A stretch of 64,000 bases of DNA from Ahaetulla prasina (GCF_028640845.1 NC_080542.1:131958580-132022579), one strand, 5' to 3'; shown: positions 32,673 through 43,581, counted from the first letter of the stretch. Translations and numbers: made by a program. The notes: generated from the letters alone by a model not told the origin.

Positions 32673-33050
32673 GCCGCTGGTATCAATGCCATGATGATTG
32701 ATACGGCAAACAGTCCAGCCGCCGATATAAAATGCAGCTAGCAGGCCGCTGGTATCAATGCCGCTGATAACAAATGCGGCAAACAATCCAGCCGCCGATA
32801 TCAAGCGCGGCTAGTAGGCCGCTGGTATCCAAGCCGCTGGTAGCGGCTGGTAGGCCGCTGGTATCAAAGCCGCTGGTATCAAAGCCGCTGATGACAGGTG
32901 CGGTAGAACGAACCAGCCGCCGAAGTCATAACACGGTCAGTAGGTCACAGACAATGTTGATGGTATCGCTGGTATCAGTGCCGCTGATGATAGACAATGC
33001 CGCTGATGACCGAAGCGGCAAACACCGAGCTGCCGATGTCGTGCGCGGCC
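32673..33050 (-). repeat. 5' monomer array of the L2-like LINE
   Basis: GCCGCTGGTATCAA recurs at 32673, 32745, 32818 and 32854, giving ~72-73-bp units that also share GCGGCAAACA-TCCAGCCGCC and GCTAGTAGGCC. The last units are partly collapsed or diverged. The array is GC- and CpG-rich. It sits where a LINE promoter lies, recalling promoter monomers of mouse L1 or other LINE 5' UTRs. The 135-codon plus-strand frame here is a repeat translation. Confidence 0.75.
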
Positions 33051-33463
33051 GGCAAGCAGCAAGCCGCGATCCGGCCCAGCCATTTCCAGCGAGCGCCGCT
33101 CCGCACCCCCCAAAATGGCTGCCACCATCCGCCGCTACCCATCCGCGACTCCAGCCCCGTTCCCTGCAACTGAGGATCTAGCGAGGCCCAAAGGTCTCCC
33201 TTCGGTTGCCAGAAAGATGACTTATGGGGCGGAGGGCTCTGGTAGCTCGGCGATTGACCTCCCTGGCATCGCGGCCCAGGAAAACCCGGCCCGCCGTCAG
33301 TATGAAATTCAAAACGCTGCCATTCTTGCACATGCAAGATTCCATATTGTTCTCATTTTAGGCCTTCCATAAATAAGATGTTTGAAAATGCTATTCTAGA
33401 TCCTTTGTAATTGGCAATTAATAACAGGATAACAGAGTTGGAAGGGACTTTGGAGGTTTTTAA

Positions 33464-33706
33464 GAGCCATGGTGGCATAGTGGTTATAGTGCAGTACTGC
33501 AGGCTATTTCTGCTGATCACCGGCTGCCAGCAGTTTGGCAGGTCGAATCTTACCAGGCTCAAGGTTGATTCAGCCTTCCATCCTTCCGAGGTGGGTAAAG
33601 TGAAGACCCAGATTGTTGGGGACAATATGCTGACTCTGTAAACTGAGAGGGCTGTAAAGCACTATGAAGTGGTATATAAGTCTAAGTCTAAGTGCTATTG
33701 CTATTC
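33464..33706 (+). mobile_element. Sauria-type SINE, full length
   Basis: The head GAGCCATGGTGGCATAGTGG, B-box-like GGTCGAATCTTACC and tail GAAGTGGTATATAAGTCTAA, with a duplicated GTCTAA in the tail. It is inserted in CR1. Confidence 0.9.
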
Positions 33707-33749
33707 TATTTTCTAGTCTAACCTCCTGCTCAAGCAGGAGACTTTATGG

Positions 33750-34109
33750 CAGGAGTGTCAAACTCAATTTCATTGAGGGCCTCATCAGGGTTTGACCTCA
33801 GGGTGTGTGGATTGGGCATAGCCAGGGTAGGTATGGCCAGCTTGGCATCACTCATGTCAGGGGTGCCTGTGGCCCAAGTGCTCTGCCAAGGAAAACGGGC
33901 TCTCAAGCTCTGTTTTCAGCTGGGATAGCCTCCTGCAACCCTCTGCCAGTGAAAAAATGAGCTTGGGGTGGGGGGCTGAGCGCAGCCCTCGTGAGCTCTG
34001 TTTTCACTGGCAGAGGCATCATGGGCCAGTCTTCCATTGCTTCTCTGCAGGCCAGATCCAAGCACCCCACGGGCTGGATTCAACCTGCTGGCTTGGTTTG
34101 CCACCCCTT
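33750..34109. mobile_element. hAT-type MITE, ~360 bp
   Basis: The left end CAGGAGTGTCAAACTCAA matches the reversed right end at 17496-17510. The body phrases TTTCATTGAGGGC, CACTCATGTCAGGGGTGCC and GCAGGCCAGATCCAAGCA are shared with 54792-55369. The flanks CTTTATGG/CCTTACAG are a decayed 8-bp duplication with a TA centre. Confidence 0.75.
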
Positions 34110-34199
34110 CCTTACAGCATTCCAGACAAGTGGCTATCCAATCTCTTCTTGATGAACTCGAGTAATGGAGCAAATTGCAGATGTGCAGTCATTCCTATA

Positions 34200-35180
34200 A
34201 ATTTAAAATCAAAGGATGGAAATTCAAAAAACTCTGGCAACTCACCTGAATAAAGGTAAATTTTTAAAAGTCTCTAATATTTTAATACCATGAGGAAATA
34301 CCATCTTATTGATAAGTGAATAGCATACACATTTTCATGCATATGAGTCACAGTAGTGTTCTTTGTAAAAAGAGACACTTGGCTATACCTGGATCTTTGG
34401 CATTATACTAGAAAATAAATATTGATGAATTGATTGCTTCATGCACCCGATCCTGTTCTGTTCTAGAGATTAGTTTACCAAGCCAGAACTAGAGGTGTAA
34501 AAATAATCTGTGATGGATTTTTTTCTACTTTGTTTATTTCAAAAACCATGATCCACCAGCTTGATACTACCACCTATGTGAAGGACAATTATAAGTAGAT
34601 CTGTTGCTCACTACAGTATTTTTTTCAGCATCTTAATCAATGGCATTTAGAACTTGTATAGCCAGACTTAATCCATTTAAATCAACTTGAGATGGAGGAA
34701 GGGAATATAAGAACGCATTGGCAGTCAAAGTGGACATACAAGGCCTTTTAAAATATGTGGCAGCTAGTAGCGATATGAAAAATGGGAGTTGGCATAAATG
34801 AAGTGACAGGTAAGAGAACATTGTTAGTAAAGTGCTGTTCAGTAATGAAAACAAGAGAAGGAGTAGAAAAATCCCCTGGTTTTGATCATGCTGAGTCTGT
34901 GAACTGCACAATTTTAGCAAAAGGGCAATAAGCTATTTTTCTTGGCTATGACCCAGTCAGTTTAATTTGCTCCTGCTGCTTCGGCAAGACTAAAGCTTGA
35001 GAAATAGGATAACTAAAGGAACAGAGGAAATCAATGGAGCTGTATCAAACTGACCCAGGTGCATTCTGTTAAACAAACAGTATCCACTTGCCTATCTCTG
35101 TGTTCACCGATGACAACTCTTACGGCTAAGAAGCTATGTGAACACGGCTGAAGTTAAAAATGTTTTTTTCCCCTTTTACA
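34200..35180. other. No recognised feature (~1 kb)
   Basis: AT-rich. A minus-strand 95-codon frame (34633-34920) is hydrophobic and unrecognised, with no promoter or splice support. Confidence 0.5.
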
Positions 35181-35181
35181 T

Positions 35182-35580
35182 ACAGTCCTTGAATTGTGAT
35201 CATTCAATTAGCAACCATTCAAAATTATGATGGTGCTGGGGAAAAAAAAACTGACTTAGGACGAGTCATTGCACTTATAAGTAGCACCCCTGCAGTCATT
35301 TGTACTTAACAATTGGCTTGTACTTAAAATAGTTGCAGCATTATGCAGTCATGTTGTTGCCATTTGCAGCCTACCCAGCCATCTCCCAAAAAGCAAAGTC
35401 AATGGGAAAGGGAAAGAAGATCCAAGCCAGAGTCATGTGATGTCCTACTTAATGACCATAGGATAAAAAGTTGTAAAATTGGGTGCAGTTGTATGATACT
35501 TCAATTAAGTAATGACTGCACTGCTTAATGAGGAATTTTGTGGTACCAATTGTTCTAAGACTAAGTCAAGGACTACTTAT
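35182..35580. mobile_element. Family E inverted-end element
   Basis: Runs from ACAGTCCTTGAATTGTGATC to AAGTCAAGGACTACTTATA, with internal GCAAAGTCAATGGG and GTAATGACTGCACTGCTTAA. About 400 bp, with several indels relative to 25570-25929. Confidence 0.65.
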
Positions 35581-35618
35581 ATCTGTGTTCAAAGCCATCG
35601 CTAGATGAAGGATAAAGT

Positions 35619-35883
35619 CCCTCTGATGGCTCAACAGACTAATGCAGTCTGTTATTAACACAGCTGCTTGCAATTACTGCAAGTTCAAGTCCCACCAGGC
35701 CCAAGGTTGACTCAGCCTTCCATCCTTTATAAGGTAGGTAAAATGAGGACCCAGATTGTTGGGGGCAATAAAAGTTGACTTTGTATATAATATACAAATG
35801 GATGAAGACTATTGCTTAACACAGTGTAAGCCGCCCTGAGTCTTCAGAGAAGGGCGGGATATAAATTCAAATAATAATAAAAA
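35619..35883 (+). mobile_element. SINE family B, full length
   Basis: The head CTGATGGCTCAACAGACTAA with an extended TTATTAACACAGCTGCTTGC segment, B-box-like AAGTTCAAGTCCCACC, and the tail GTAAGCCGCCCTGAGTCTTC with GAAGGGCGGGATATAAATTC. It is the reference copy for the inverted ones at 9722 and 47612. Confidence 0.9.
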
Positions 35884-36392
35884 AGTTATGTTCATGGACA
35901 AATATCAACTGAATTGTCAGCTTAATCTCTCTTTAACATTGAATAAGGGAACTTATTCTTATTTTTATGGAAAAGATTAATTTATGAGGAACAAGGTAAA
36001 GTTGCACAGCACAAAGCTTTTTCTTAAAAGCTCCCATAATTTGCTGCTGGTAACAACTGCGTCCAATAACAGGGCTGGGTTGATATTATGCTTGGATGTA
36101 AGAGGAAGAGGATAATCAATGTTGGTTGATTAACAACTAGCATCTTTGTGAGCAGTTTATGTATTGGCTTTCCTGAGGGGCTAATTTCTAATTTGATATC
36201 TCTTTTACTTGCCATCTTTTTACTTCTTTATTCATCTTCCTTGCATCTGTCTGACCTTGAATACTAACAGTCATAGAAACAGAGAGAGAAAAACCCACAG
36301 CAAATCATTATGTTCAGTAGTCACATGTAAGTGTATTTAGCAGGATCTTTATATTAAAATCAAATAGTTAGAACAAAACCTAATAGAATAAT
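35884..36392. other. No recognised feature
   Basis: AT-rich spacer. No coding or repeat motif. Confidence 0.5.
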
Positions 36393-36640
36393 AGAGTTGG
36401 AAGGGACTTTGGAAAACTTCTAGCCTACGGGTCTCCAACCTTAACAACTTTAAGACTTGTGGACTTCAACTCCCAGAATTCCTCAGCCAGCAAAATAAAG
36501 CTGGCTGAGGAATTTTGGGAACTGAAGTGCACAAGTGTTAAAGTTGCTAAGGTTGGAGACCCCTGTTCTAGCCAACCCCTGCTCAGGCAGGAAACCCTAT
36601 ATCATTTCAGACAAATGGTTGCCTAATTTCGTCATAAACT
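36393..36640 (-). mobile_element. CR1 3' end split by a MITE
   Basis: AGAGTTGGAAGGGACTTTGG, then after the MITE AACCCCTGCTCAGGCAGGAA and CATTTCAGACAAATGGTTGC. It is a minus-strand, 5'-truncated fragment of about 110 bp excluding the MITE. Confidence 0.85.
36426..36565. mobile_element. hAT-type MITE, 140 bp, perfect TSD
   Basis: The ends TACGGGTCTCCAACC and GGTTGGAGACCCCTG are inverted, and the whole element is almost palindromic (GGACTTCAACTCCCAGAATT / AATTTTGGGAACTGAAGTGC). It is flanked by TTCTAGCC on both sides (36418-36425 and 36566-36573) within CR1. Confidence 0.95.
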
Positions 36641-36848
36641 TGAAGGATCTTATCCTTCAACTTCTTCCTAATTTGCCCCAGTTGTAAGGGAGACATGTGC
36701 AGCTTGGAATTGGTTTGTGAAAATCCAGCTTTCTGAGAAAGTGGATTACTTATGAAAATACTCAGGGGCAAATAGAAGGCCAGTAGTTTTTCCAGCTTCC
36801 TTAAAGGGATATTAAAACTGGAAAATATGTATATAATATATTAGATTG

Positions 36849-36958
36849 CAGTTTTTCAAATTTAGTAATTTTAAGATGTGTGGACTTCAACTCCCAGAAT
36901 TTCCCAATGGCAGTTGAAGTCCATACATATTTAAATTGCCAAATTTAAAAAAACATTG
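36849..36958. mobile_element. hAT-type MITE, degenerate
   Basis: CAGTTTTTCAAATTTAG opens and CCAAATTTAAAAAAACATTG closes an imperfect palindrome with GGACTTCAACTCCCAGAATT and GGCAGTTGAAGTCCATACAT. The flanks do not match. Confidence 0.7.
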
Positions 36959-37269
36959 TGGTAAATATATTTACATTGTATCACCTGGAGAGAGTTCTAA
37001 CATGGATGAAACATCTAAGACTATCAGCGACAATTGCATGTGATTTAAGTCCTGTTACAAGCATTTTACTTTTTGCATGTCTGTCGCATTGTCACTCATC
37101 CAGGTCATACTTGTCCCAAAAATGCTTTTTCAAAAGGCAACTGGACTGTTTATTTTCTTTTTCTTTTTACTTTTCCTATATAACCTTCTTGAAGGTTAAT
37201 CCCTACCAATCCAATAAAGTTATGAAACACAGGATTGGTTGTTACCATTTTTTTTTTTGGCGTAAGCAA

Positions 37270-37417
37270 AAATAACAGAATTGGAAGAGACCTTGGAGCT
37301 CTTCTAGTCCAACTCCCTGAGCAGTCAGGAAACCCATTTCAGATGAATGGTTGTCCAATCTCTTCTTAAAAACTACCAGTGTTGGAACATTCACAACTTC
37401 TGGAGGCAAGTCATTCC
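37270..37417 (-). mobile_element. CR1 3' end, short
   Basis: ACAGAATTGGAAGAGACCTT to GGAGGCAAGTCATTCCTCC. A minus-strand, 5'-truncated fragment with some internal deletion. Confidence 0.85.
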
Positions 37418-38735
37418 TCCAAGAGAAGGTTGAGAGCTGATGCCAGATCAACAGTACAATTGGCAATTCAGGAAGATTAGTGTTTATAGATTTAGTGAGT
37501 AGCAGATACATAGCAATGCTACTATTGCAGGAGGAAAAGAGGTAGATGTATCCACCTTATTATGAATTGCCAATTGCTGCCATTACGGTCAATATTTTTA
37601 CCAAGTCTAAAATATTAATTGGATGTGAATGTGCTGATTTGCAAAGGAAGAGAAAGGCAAAATATATAAGTAGTTTTTAAAATGTATTCTTGATTTTTGC
37701 ACAAATAAAAAAAACCTTTCTCTAATTAATTTTGAACTTCTCTGTCTGGTGTGCACAGGAGAGATCAAGCCAAAATTCTTGCCATCCCAACAACTTTTCT
37801 TTCCATATTACTTAATCAACACTGAATAACATTGTGCTTTGTTAAAGATTGGACTTAAGACCTTAGGCTACAGACTAGGAGGTCATGATTAGAAATTTCA
37901 TTTCTAATGACTCGTTATATGTATTTCCACACTAGCAACTTACAGTGCCATGCAGACATCGCAATATGATAAATCACTAATGAAGGCAGGATTTATAGTG
38001 ACTCAATAAAGACTGGATAATGCTATAAATTGCTAGTGCAGAAAGCCACTTGGTGAATATAAGCAATTCACTGATATTCAGCCTTAGTCCTTCCTTCTTT
38101 AAGATTGGGTAATAAATATCCACTTGCAATGATGGAAAACTTGGCCCTACAGATGTTGCAGGATACACATCCCCATCAGACCCATCTGTATGACCAGTGG
38201 TAAAAAATGAAGGCAGTTGGAGGTCAATAACATCTTCAGAAGATGTTTACTAGTACTTCTGTGTGCAAAACTGAATGGTTCTACTTCTTTTCGAAGCCCA
38301 GAAGTGGGTTATGCAAAGTTTTGCTTCAGAGATTTGGATTCATTTTGATTAAATCTCCAAGTTGAATTAACTTTAATAATTCAGTTAGATGAGTTTGGAT
38401 TCTTGGAAATAACTTCATGATTTGGAAAGACTTTTATGCAGATGATGTGTTCCTCCCAAAATAAAAGCACTGAATTGAATTGGCACAGTTTTTCAGACTG
38501 ATGTGAATAATTGAATCAATCAAACTGACAATCCAAATCAAATGGTTGATTTGAATTAGGGTGAAGCCACCCTGAATATCTGGATTGGAAGGCATCCTTG
38601 ACACCAGACGTCTAATTTGCTTCGTCGCTCTCTCTGCAAGTAATCTTCAACATAAAACAATTAATTGAATTTAAATTGCATCTCCCACGTAGTGATTATA
38701 AATGTCTCATCCGGTCCTGAATTTTTATGAATACC
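37418..38735. other. No recognised feature (1.3 kb)
   Basis: AT-rich, low in repeats. No frame with a recognisable domain. Confidence 0.5.
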
Positions 38736-38743
38736 CTGAAACC

Positions 38744-39102
38744 CAGTGGTGAAATTCATTTTTTTTTACTAACAGTTCTGTGGGTGTGGCTTGGTGGGCG
38801 TGGTGTGGCTTGGTGGGTGTGACTTGGTGGGCATGGCAGGGGAAAGATACTGCAAAATCTCCATTCCCTCCCCACTCCTGGGGAAGGATACTGCAAAATC
38901 CCCATTCCCTCCCCACTCCTGGGGGAAGGATATTGCAAAATCTCTTCTCCCACCCCACTCCTGGGGAAAGATACTGCAAAATCCCCATTCCCTCCCCACT
39001 CTGGGGCCAGCCAGAGGTGTTATTTGTTGGTTCTCCGAACTACTCAAAATTTCCACTACCGGTTCTCCAGAACCTGTCAGAACCTTCTGGATTTCACCCC
39101 TG
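38744..39102. mobile_element. hAT-type MITE, 359 bp, with 41-bp minisatellite
   Basis: The ends CAGTGGTGAAATTCA and GGATTTCACCCCTG are inverted, flanked by CTGAAACC on both sides (38736-38743 and 39103-39110). Four ~41-bp units carrying GATACTGCAAAATC lie at 38841-39004. The overlapping frames on both strands are translated repeat units. Confidence 0.95.
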
Positions 39103-39110
39103 CTGAAACC

Positions 39111-40588
39111 TCTGTGTTCATTAGGAAGAAATATAGCATAAAAATGAATTTAGGTAATCTGCAGGATGAAGCTGAGGCTACTATTTGCATGATTACTTTA
39201 CAAATGGCTGGTGTTTTAAATGCCTTATGATTCCTTCTGGTTTTTGAGCAGAAACTTGAGGCACTTTCCAATACTGAGCCAAATCCTCTATTGCTTTATA
39301 AAGTTGTGCTTTATCTCGTTTTTTGTTAATCTTGCAACGGGATCAGCTTTTTCAAAATTGCAAATCGACAATCATCAGGAGAGACAAAGCCATAAAACAA
39401 TCAGAATGTTTACCGCAGTGGCGGTGGGAAGCCTTGTTTGATAATTTACTGTTCCGGAAAAGATATTGTTTCACGATGACTAATGCAACGAGGATCTTTT
39501 ATATCCTACAGCACATAATTTTTTTTCAGCAAGACTTCAATTTAAACGTGCCAACCTCTGTGTAATATATGAATAATTTAGATCGGCTATATACTTAGAA
39601 AAATGAAACTGAATGCTATTTGTTTGATACATTCTGCCAGGTAGAATACCTAACCAGTGATCTGTCTAACGGCAGCATGAATTCTGAAATTCTGACATTA
39701 GCTTTGCTATTAGCCCCCACAGAAGACAACAAAAATGAAGAGAGAGGATTGATTTAAATCAAAGTGAATTAAAGCTTTGATTTAAGTCTCTGGTGTTAAT
39801 AGCAATTTAAATATTTGACATCCTTACAGTACTGTCTGATTTTTTCTAAATGGTTTGGAGTAATCAAATTATTGAGGCAATCAGAGGCTTGGATAAATGG
39901 AAATTCTTTACAAAGGTTTACACTAGAAGCATAATGGTATATTGAAGGATATACTAATTAGTCCTGGATGAGTCTATTTTTCTTGTTTGCATCCTCCTCT
40001 TCTATCAGGGAGCTTAATATAGCTGTGATTATCATTTCCTCAATAGTAGATTGTTTTCACTGATTTTGCACTGCTATATATGTGTCTTCCACTCTCAGAA
40101 ATGCAAATTGAAGGGCATGTTTATAAGGGAACCAACTGTATTCTTTAGACTACATATATTTTAGGTGAAGCCTGTGATTGTATTGTGATTCAATAAACCA
40201 TACAGTCCCAGAATATTGGTTTAATTAAGGTATACTCATGCTAAATACAGCATGCATGCAAATAAATGCATGCAAATAAAATAGAAGTGACAACTTTGTG
40301 GTCTGAATGAGGTTTTTTTTGAATGATGCAATGCATCATTCCATCTAAGATAACTGTATTTTCTAATGAAATCCATCCATATATTCAACTTTCAGCAATC
40401 AAATGTTAAGGAATTAAAGGAAATATGGGTGTGTGAGAGACAAATCACAAGTGTTCTCCTGTAGGAGTTTAGGATGGTTCCCTCCCCCAATCAACCCAAA
40501 TTTCATGAGGATCTTAAAACCTTATCAGATATCATTCCAGATTTCAGCGTTCTGATGTAAAAGGCTTCAGACCTGTAAGATTTATGAG
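39111..40588. other. No recognised feature (1.5 kb)
   Basis: AT-rich. Short frames only (up to 80 codons), none with a motif. Confidence 0.5.
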
Positions 40589-40589
40589 A

Positions 40590-40861
40590 TGTACAGAAAG
40601 TCCTCAATTTACAAACATTTGTTTAGTGACTATTCAAGTTACAATAGCCCTAAAATACATATTATGACTGTTTTTTACCCTTGCAACTGTTGCAACATCC
40701 TCACGATCACATGATTAAAAGTCAGATGCTCCACAAACTGGCATGTATTATGATGGTTATCGTCCCAAGTTTATGCGATCACATTTTGCAACTTTCTGAT
40801 AAGCAAAGTCAAAGGGGAAGCCAGATTCACTTAACAACCATCTTACTAACTTAACAAGACC
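40590..40861. mobile_element. Family E element, truncated
   Basis: Starts GTACAGAAAGTCCTCAATTT and runs to AACCATCTTACTAACTTAAC. It is cut off at the junction with the following SINE. Confidence 0.65.
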
Positions 40862-40864
40862 TAG

Positions 40865-41017
40865 CCTGGCTAGGTGGCTCAGTAGCTAAGACACTGAGCC
40901 TGTCGATCAGAAAGGTCCGGCAGTTCGACGGTTCAAATCCTTAGTATAGGTTTCCTGCCTGAACAGTGGTTTGGACTAGATGACCTTCAAGGTCCCTTCC
41001 AACTCTGTTATTGTTAC
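40865..41017 (+). mobile_element. tRNA-head/CR1-tail SINE (family C)
   Basis: The head CTAGGTGGCTCAGTAGCTAA with GCCTGTCGATCAGAAAGGTC, B-box GACGGTTCAAATCC, and the CR1-type tail GACTAGATGACCTTCAAGGT. Its head is nearly the same as that of the longer family D SINE at 42927. Confidence 0.85.
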
Positions 41018-41018
41018 T

Positions 41019-41715
41019 CATCTCTAATAATCTAAGGCAAGTGCCAGAGCTCACTGTAAGAGTTGTTAACCTAATCTTGCGTAGCTTCTTCTCTGGTAAT
41101 ATTGTACTGCTAACTAGGACATACAAAACATTTGCTAGACCAATTCTTGAATACAGCTCATCTGTCTGGAACCCGCACTGCATATCAGACATAAATATAA
41201 TCAAGGGGGTCCAGAGATATTTCACAAGTAGAGTCCTCCACTCCTCTGCTCACAACAAAATACCTTATGCCATCAGATTTTGGGCTTAGACAACTTAGAG
41301 TTATGCTGCCTTCGGTTTGACCTAAGTGTAGTACACAAAATTATCTGCCACAATGTCCTATGTGTCAACGACTACTTCAGGTTCAACCGCAATAATACTC
41401 AATTACACAATTGATACAAACTTAAGGTAAACCACTGCAAACTCAATTGCAGAAAATACGACTTCAGCAACAAAGTGCTCAGTGCCTGAAATGCACTACC
41501 TGACTCTGTGGTTACTTCCCCATAACTTTAACCTTAGACTGTTTACTGTAGACCTCACCCCATTCCTAAGAGGTCTCTAAGGGGCAGGCATAAGCGCACC
41601 AATGTACCTACCATCCCTGTCCTAAAGTCCCCATTTATTTGTATCCTGTATTCATAATCATGTTTATACTTATATCTGTTATCTTATCTTATATCTTATG
41701 CTTGACAAATTAAAA
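41019..41715 (+). pseudogene. LINE family R, C-terminal region, decayed
   Basis: Frame 41011-41289 reads NLILRSFFSGNIVLLTRTYK, FARPILEYSSSVWNPHCISD and VQRYFTSRVLHSSAHNKIPY, the same as the copy at 23509-24048. Downstream remnants (PDSVV-like LTLWLLP, and GGGGCAGGCATAAGCGCACC) are out of frame. It ends near 41715 in an A-rich stretch. Confidence 0.8.
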
Positions 41716-42818
41716 AAAGTCATTCTCTTAAAAATGGAGCAAAATTCACATGCAATTGTTTGGTTTAGCAATAGAAAATTTTGGTCATAAATTGCAGACT
41801 ATCAGTAGATTATTTTCCATTAAAATTAAAGCAGTTACTGGAATTTGATTCTTCATCTGATCAGAAAAGATCATTCTGCATGTATAAGTTCTAATAATTT
41901 CCTAGTCCTTTAAAAGATAATAGATTCTTTGAAAACCAATGAAACTTAGTAAGTGACTTATGTATCAGGAAAGGCTGTGGCAGCACCTTCCTCTGATAAG
42001 AAAGCCATAGAAATATGTGTTAAAATAAGTGTTGTGAGATTTTGTTTTTATTTTTACTCACTCATAATATTTTCCAAACAACGTATCAGAGGAAGTTGTA
42101 TTCACATCTTCTTTTTTCCTTTCTGCTTATCAATGAACAATTAAGATCAAGAGTGTCAATTCCATATAAATTTCCAAAGCTTTTCCTATATGATTTATTA
42201 TAACATATGGTTTGATGGAGATTGCTAAATAGATTAGTCTTTCTCAGGCATCGCTCTAAAGCTTTGAGAAGTCCATTGAGTTGTTGAAAAATGATATATT
42301 TCATTTAAGCCTCTTTTTCATTTCTAAATGTACATGCGACCTCCACATCCATCATGATCATACTCTGGATTCTCTAGGAATATGTTAACATTTAATATCT
42401 ATTTGAGTATTGATCTCCATCTACTTGCAGAGATTGTTCAAAGTTCATAGGATTTCCGATCATTCTTCCTTTAATCTCTGACATTTTAAAGTGGGAGGGG
42501 CTGATCTTTCCTTTTTTTTCTTTCCTTTTAATTTTTCCCTTTCCTTTTTCTCTGTCTCCCTGTTGAAAAATAGCACTAGGTTTTCTGCATTTTTTAAACA
42601 TTATTTCAGTGAGCAAAGGCCTCCTCTGTCCAGAAAAAAAAATTAAACATGATTCTGCTCAAAGATCATCTAAAATATGTAATCAAAAGTAGAGTTCTGT
42701 AGTGTGTGAAAGGAATACGTATTTAAAGCTTTTGAAAAAGTAAACATTTTTATTCTTAAATTTGAAATAAAAGTCATTATTTCCCAAGGATCTTCTCAAA
42801 CACTGTTTTGAGACAGTC
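41716..42818. other. No recognised feature (1.1 kb)
   Basis: AT-rich. Nothing recognised. Confidence 0.5.
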
Positions 42819-42846
42819 TGTCAGTCAGTCAATCAGTCAGTCTGTC

Positions 42847-42923
<77 letters not shown>

Positions 42924-42925
42924 CT
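42819..42925 (+). repeat. (CAGT)n-like run followed by (ATCT)n
   Basis: CAGTCTGTCAGTCAGTCAAT precedes about 19 ATCT units (42848-42923). The next SINE begins directly after. Confidence 0.9.
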
Positions 42926-42926
42926 A

Positions 42927-43276
42927 AAGGGAATGCAGTAGCTCAGGGGCTAGGACATTGAGCTTGTCGATCAAAAGGTTAGCAGCTCGGCGGTTCGAAT
43001 CCCTAGTGCTGCCGTGTAACGGGGTGAGCTCCCATTACTTGTCCCAGCTTCTGCCAACCTAGCAGTTTCAAAAGCACATAAAAATGCAAGTAGAAAAAAT
43101 AGGGACTACCTTGGTGGGAAGGTAATAGCATTCCGTGCGCCTTTGGTGTTGAGCCATGCTGGCCACATGACCGCGGAGATGTCTTCGGACAGTGCTGGCT
43201 CTTCGGCTTTGAAACAGAGATGAGCACCGCAATGACTAGCACGTATGTGCAAGGGGAACCTTTACCTTTACCTTTT
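42927..43276 (+). mobile_element. Long tRNA-derived SINE (family D), full length
   Basis: The head GTAGCTCAGGGGCTAGGACA with TTGAGCTTGTCGATC, B-box CGGTTCGAATCCCTAG, and a ~200-bp body (CTTGGTGGGAAGGTAATAGC, GAGCCATGCTGGCCACATGA, TCGGCTTTGAAACAGAGATG). The end is GACTAGCACGTATGTGCAAG with a (CCTTTA)n tail. The head is shared with family C, but the body and tail are different. It is inserted within tetranucleotide repeat. Confidence 0.85.
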
Positions 43277-43322
43277 ATCTATCTACTATCTATCAACTAT
43301 CTATCTATCTCTCTATGTAGAT

Positions 43323-43581
43323 CTTTGGTTTTTCGGGTTTTCTCCCGTGTAAAATTGGAAGTGTCTGGGCGACATTTCGACGAAGTCTCATTCATCATTT
43401 TCAGGCTTCAGCTTCGTGCTTCTGGGAGCAATGTGTGATCCCAGAAGCACGAAGCACAGCTGCAATCACACGTTGCTCCTAGAAGCACAAAGCTGAAGCC
43501 TGAAAATGACGAATGGGACTTCGTTGAAACGTCGCCAAGACACTTCCAATTTTACACGGGAGAAAACCCGAACAACCAAAG
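43323..43581. mobile_element. Penelope-like palindrome with hammerhead-like motifs
   Basis: Two ~120-bp arms are inverted copies: CTTTGGTTTTTCGGGTTTTC...CGAAGTCTCATTCATC on the left and GACGAATGGGACTTCG...GAAAACCCGAACAACCAAAG on the right. The phrase GAAACGTCGCCAAGACACTT is the hallmark I associate with Penelope-like element terminal repeats, which often occur as inverted partial copies. Each arm holds a CTGAAAA...GAAAY-GTC motif (43500-43533 plus; 43371-43404 minus). Confidence 0.6.

Larger units (their letters stand above)
29592..33290 (-). mobile_element. Nearly full-length L2-like LINE, RT core missing
   Basis: Reading leftward: GC-rich 5' region with ~73-bp monomers (33050-32673), an ORF-bearing region (32527-32012), an APE-type endonuclease (31855-31237), an EN-RT linker (31179-30460), ~180 bp of AT-rich foreign-looking sequence, the post-catalytic RT thumb/C-terminus (30247-29849), and a 3' UTR with the CCGCCC...GGGCGG hairpin at 29625-29660. 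At 3.7 kb the order and length fit a whole LINE. The stretch that should carry the RT catalytic motifs is absent. Confidence 0.8.
33429..34160 (-). mobile_element. CR1 3' end interrupted by SINE and MITE
   Basis: CR1 pieces in order are AACAGAGTTGGAAGGGACTT (33431), TTCTAGTCTAACCTCCTGCT (33711) and CATTCCAGACAAGTGGCTAT followed by CCAATCTCTTCTTGATGAAC (34119-34150). The intervening blocks are a Sauria SINE (33464-33706) and a MITE (33750-34109). The consensus order confirms a single CR1 insertion. Confidence 0.8.

Noticed and set aside
38841..39004. Regular 41-bp repeats as a CRISPR-like array
   Set aside because: There is no unique spacer between units, the host context is eukaryotic, and the array is inside a MITE.
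42927..43030. A functional tRNA gene in the GGTTCGAATCC-containing region
   Set aside because: The B box and part of the A box are there, but no cloverleaf acceptor stem can be formed. It is the head of a SINE.
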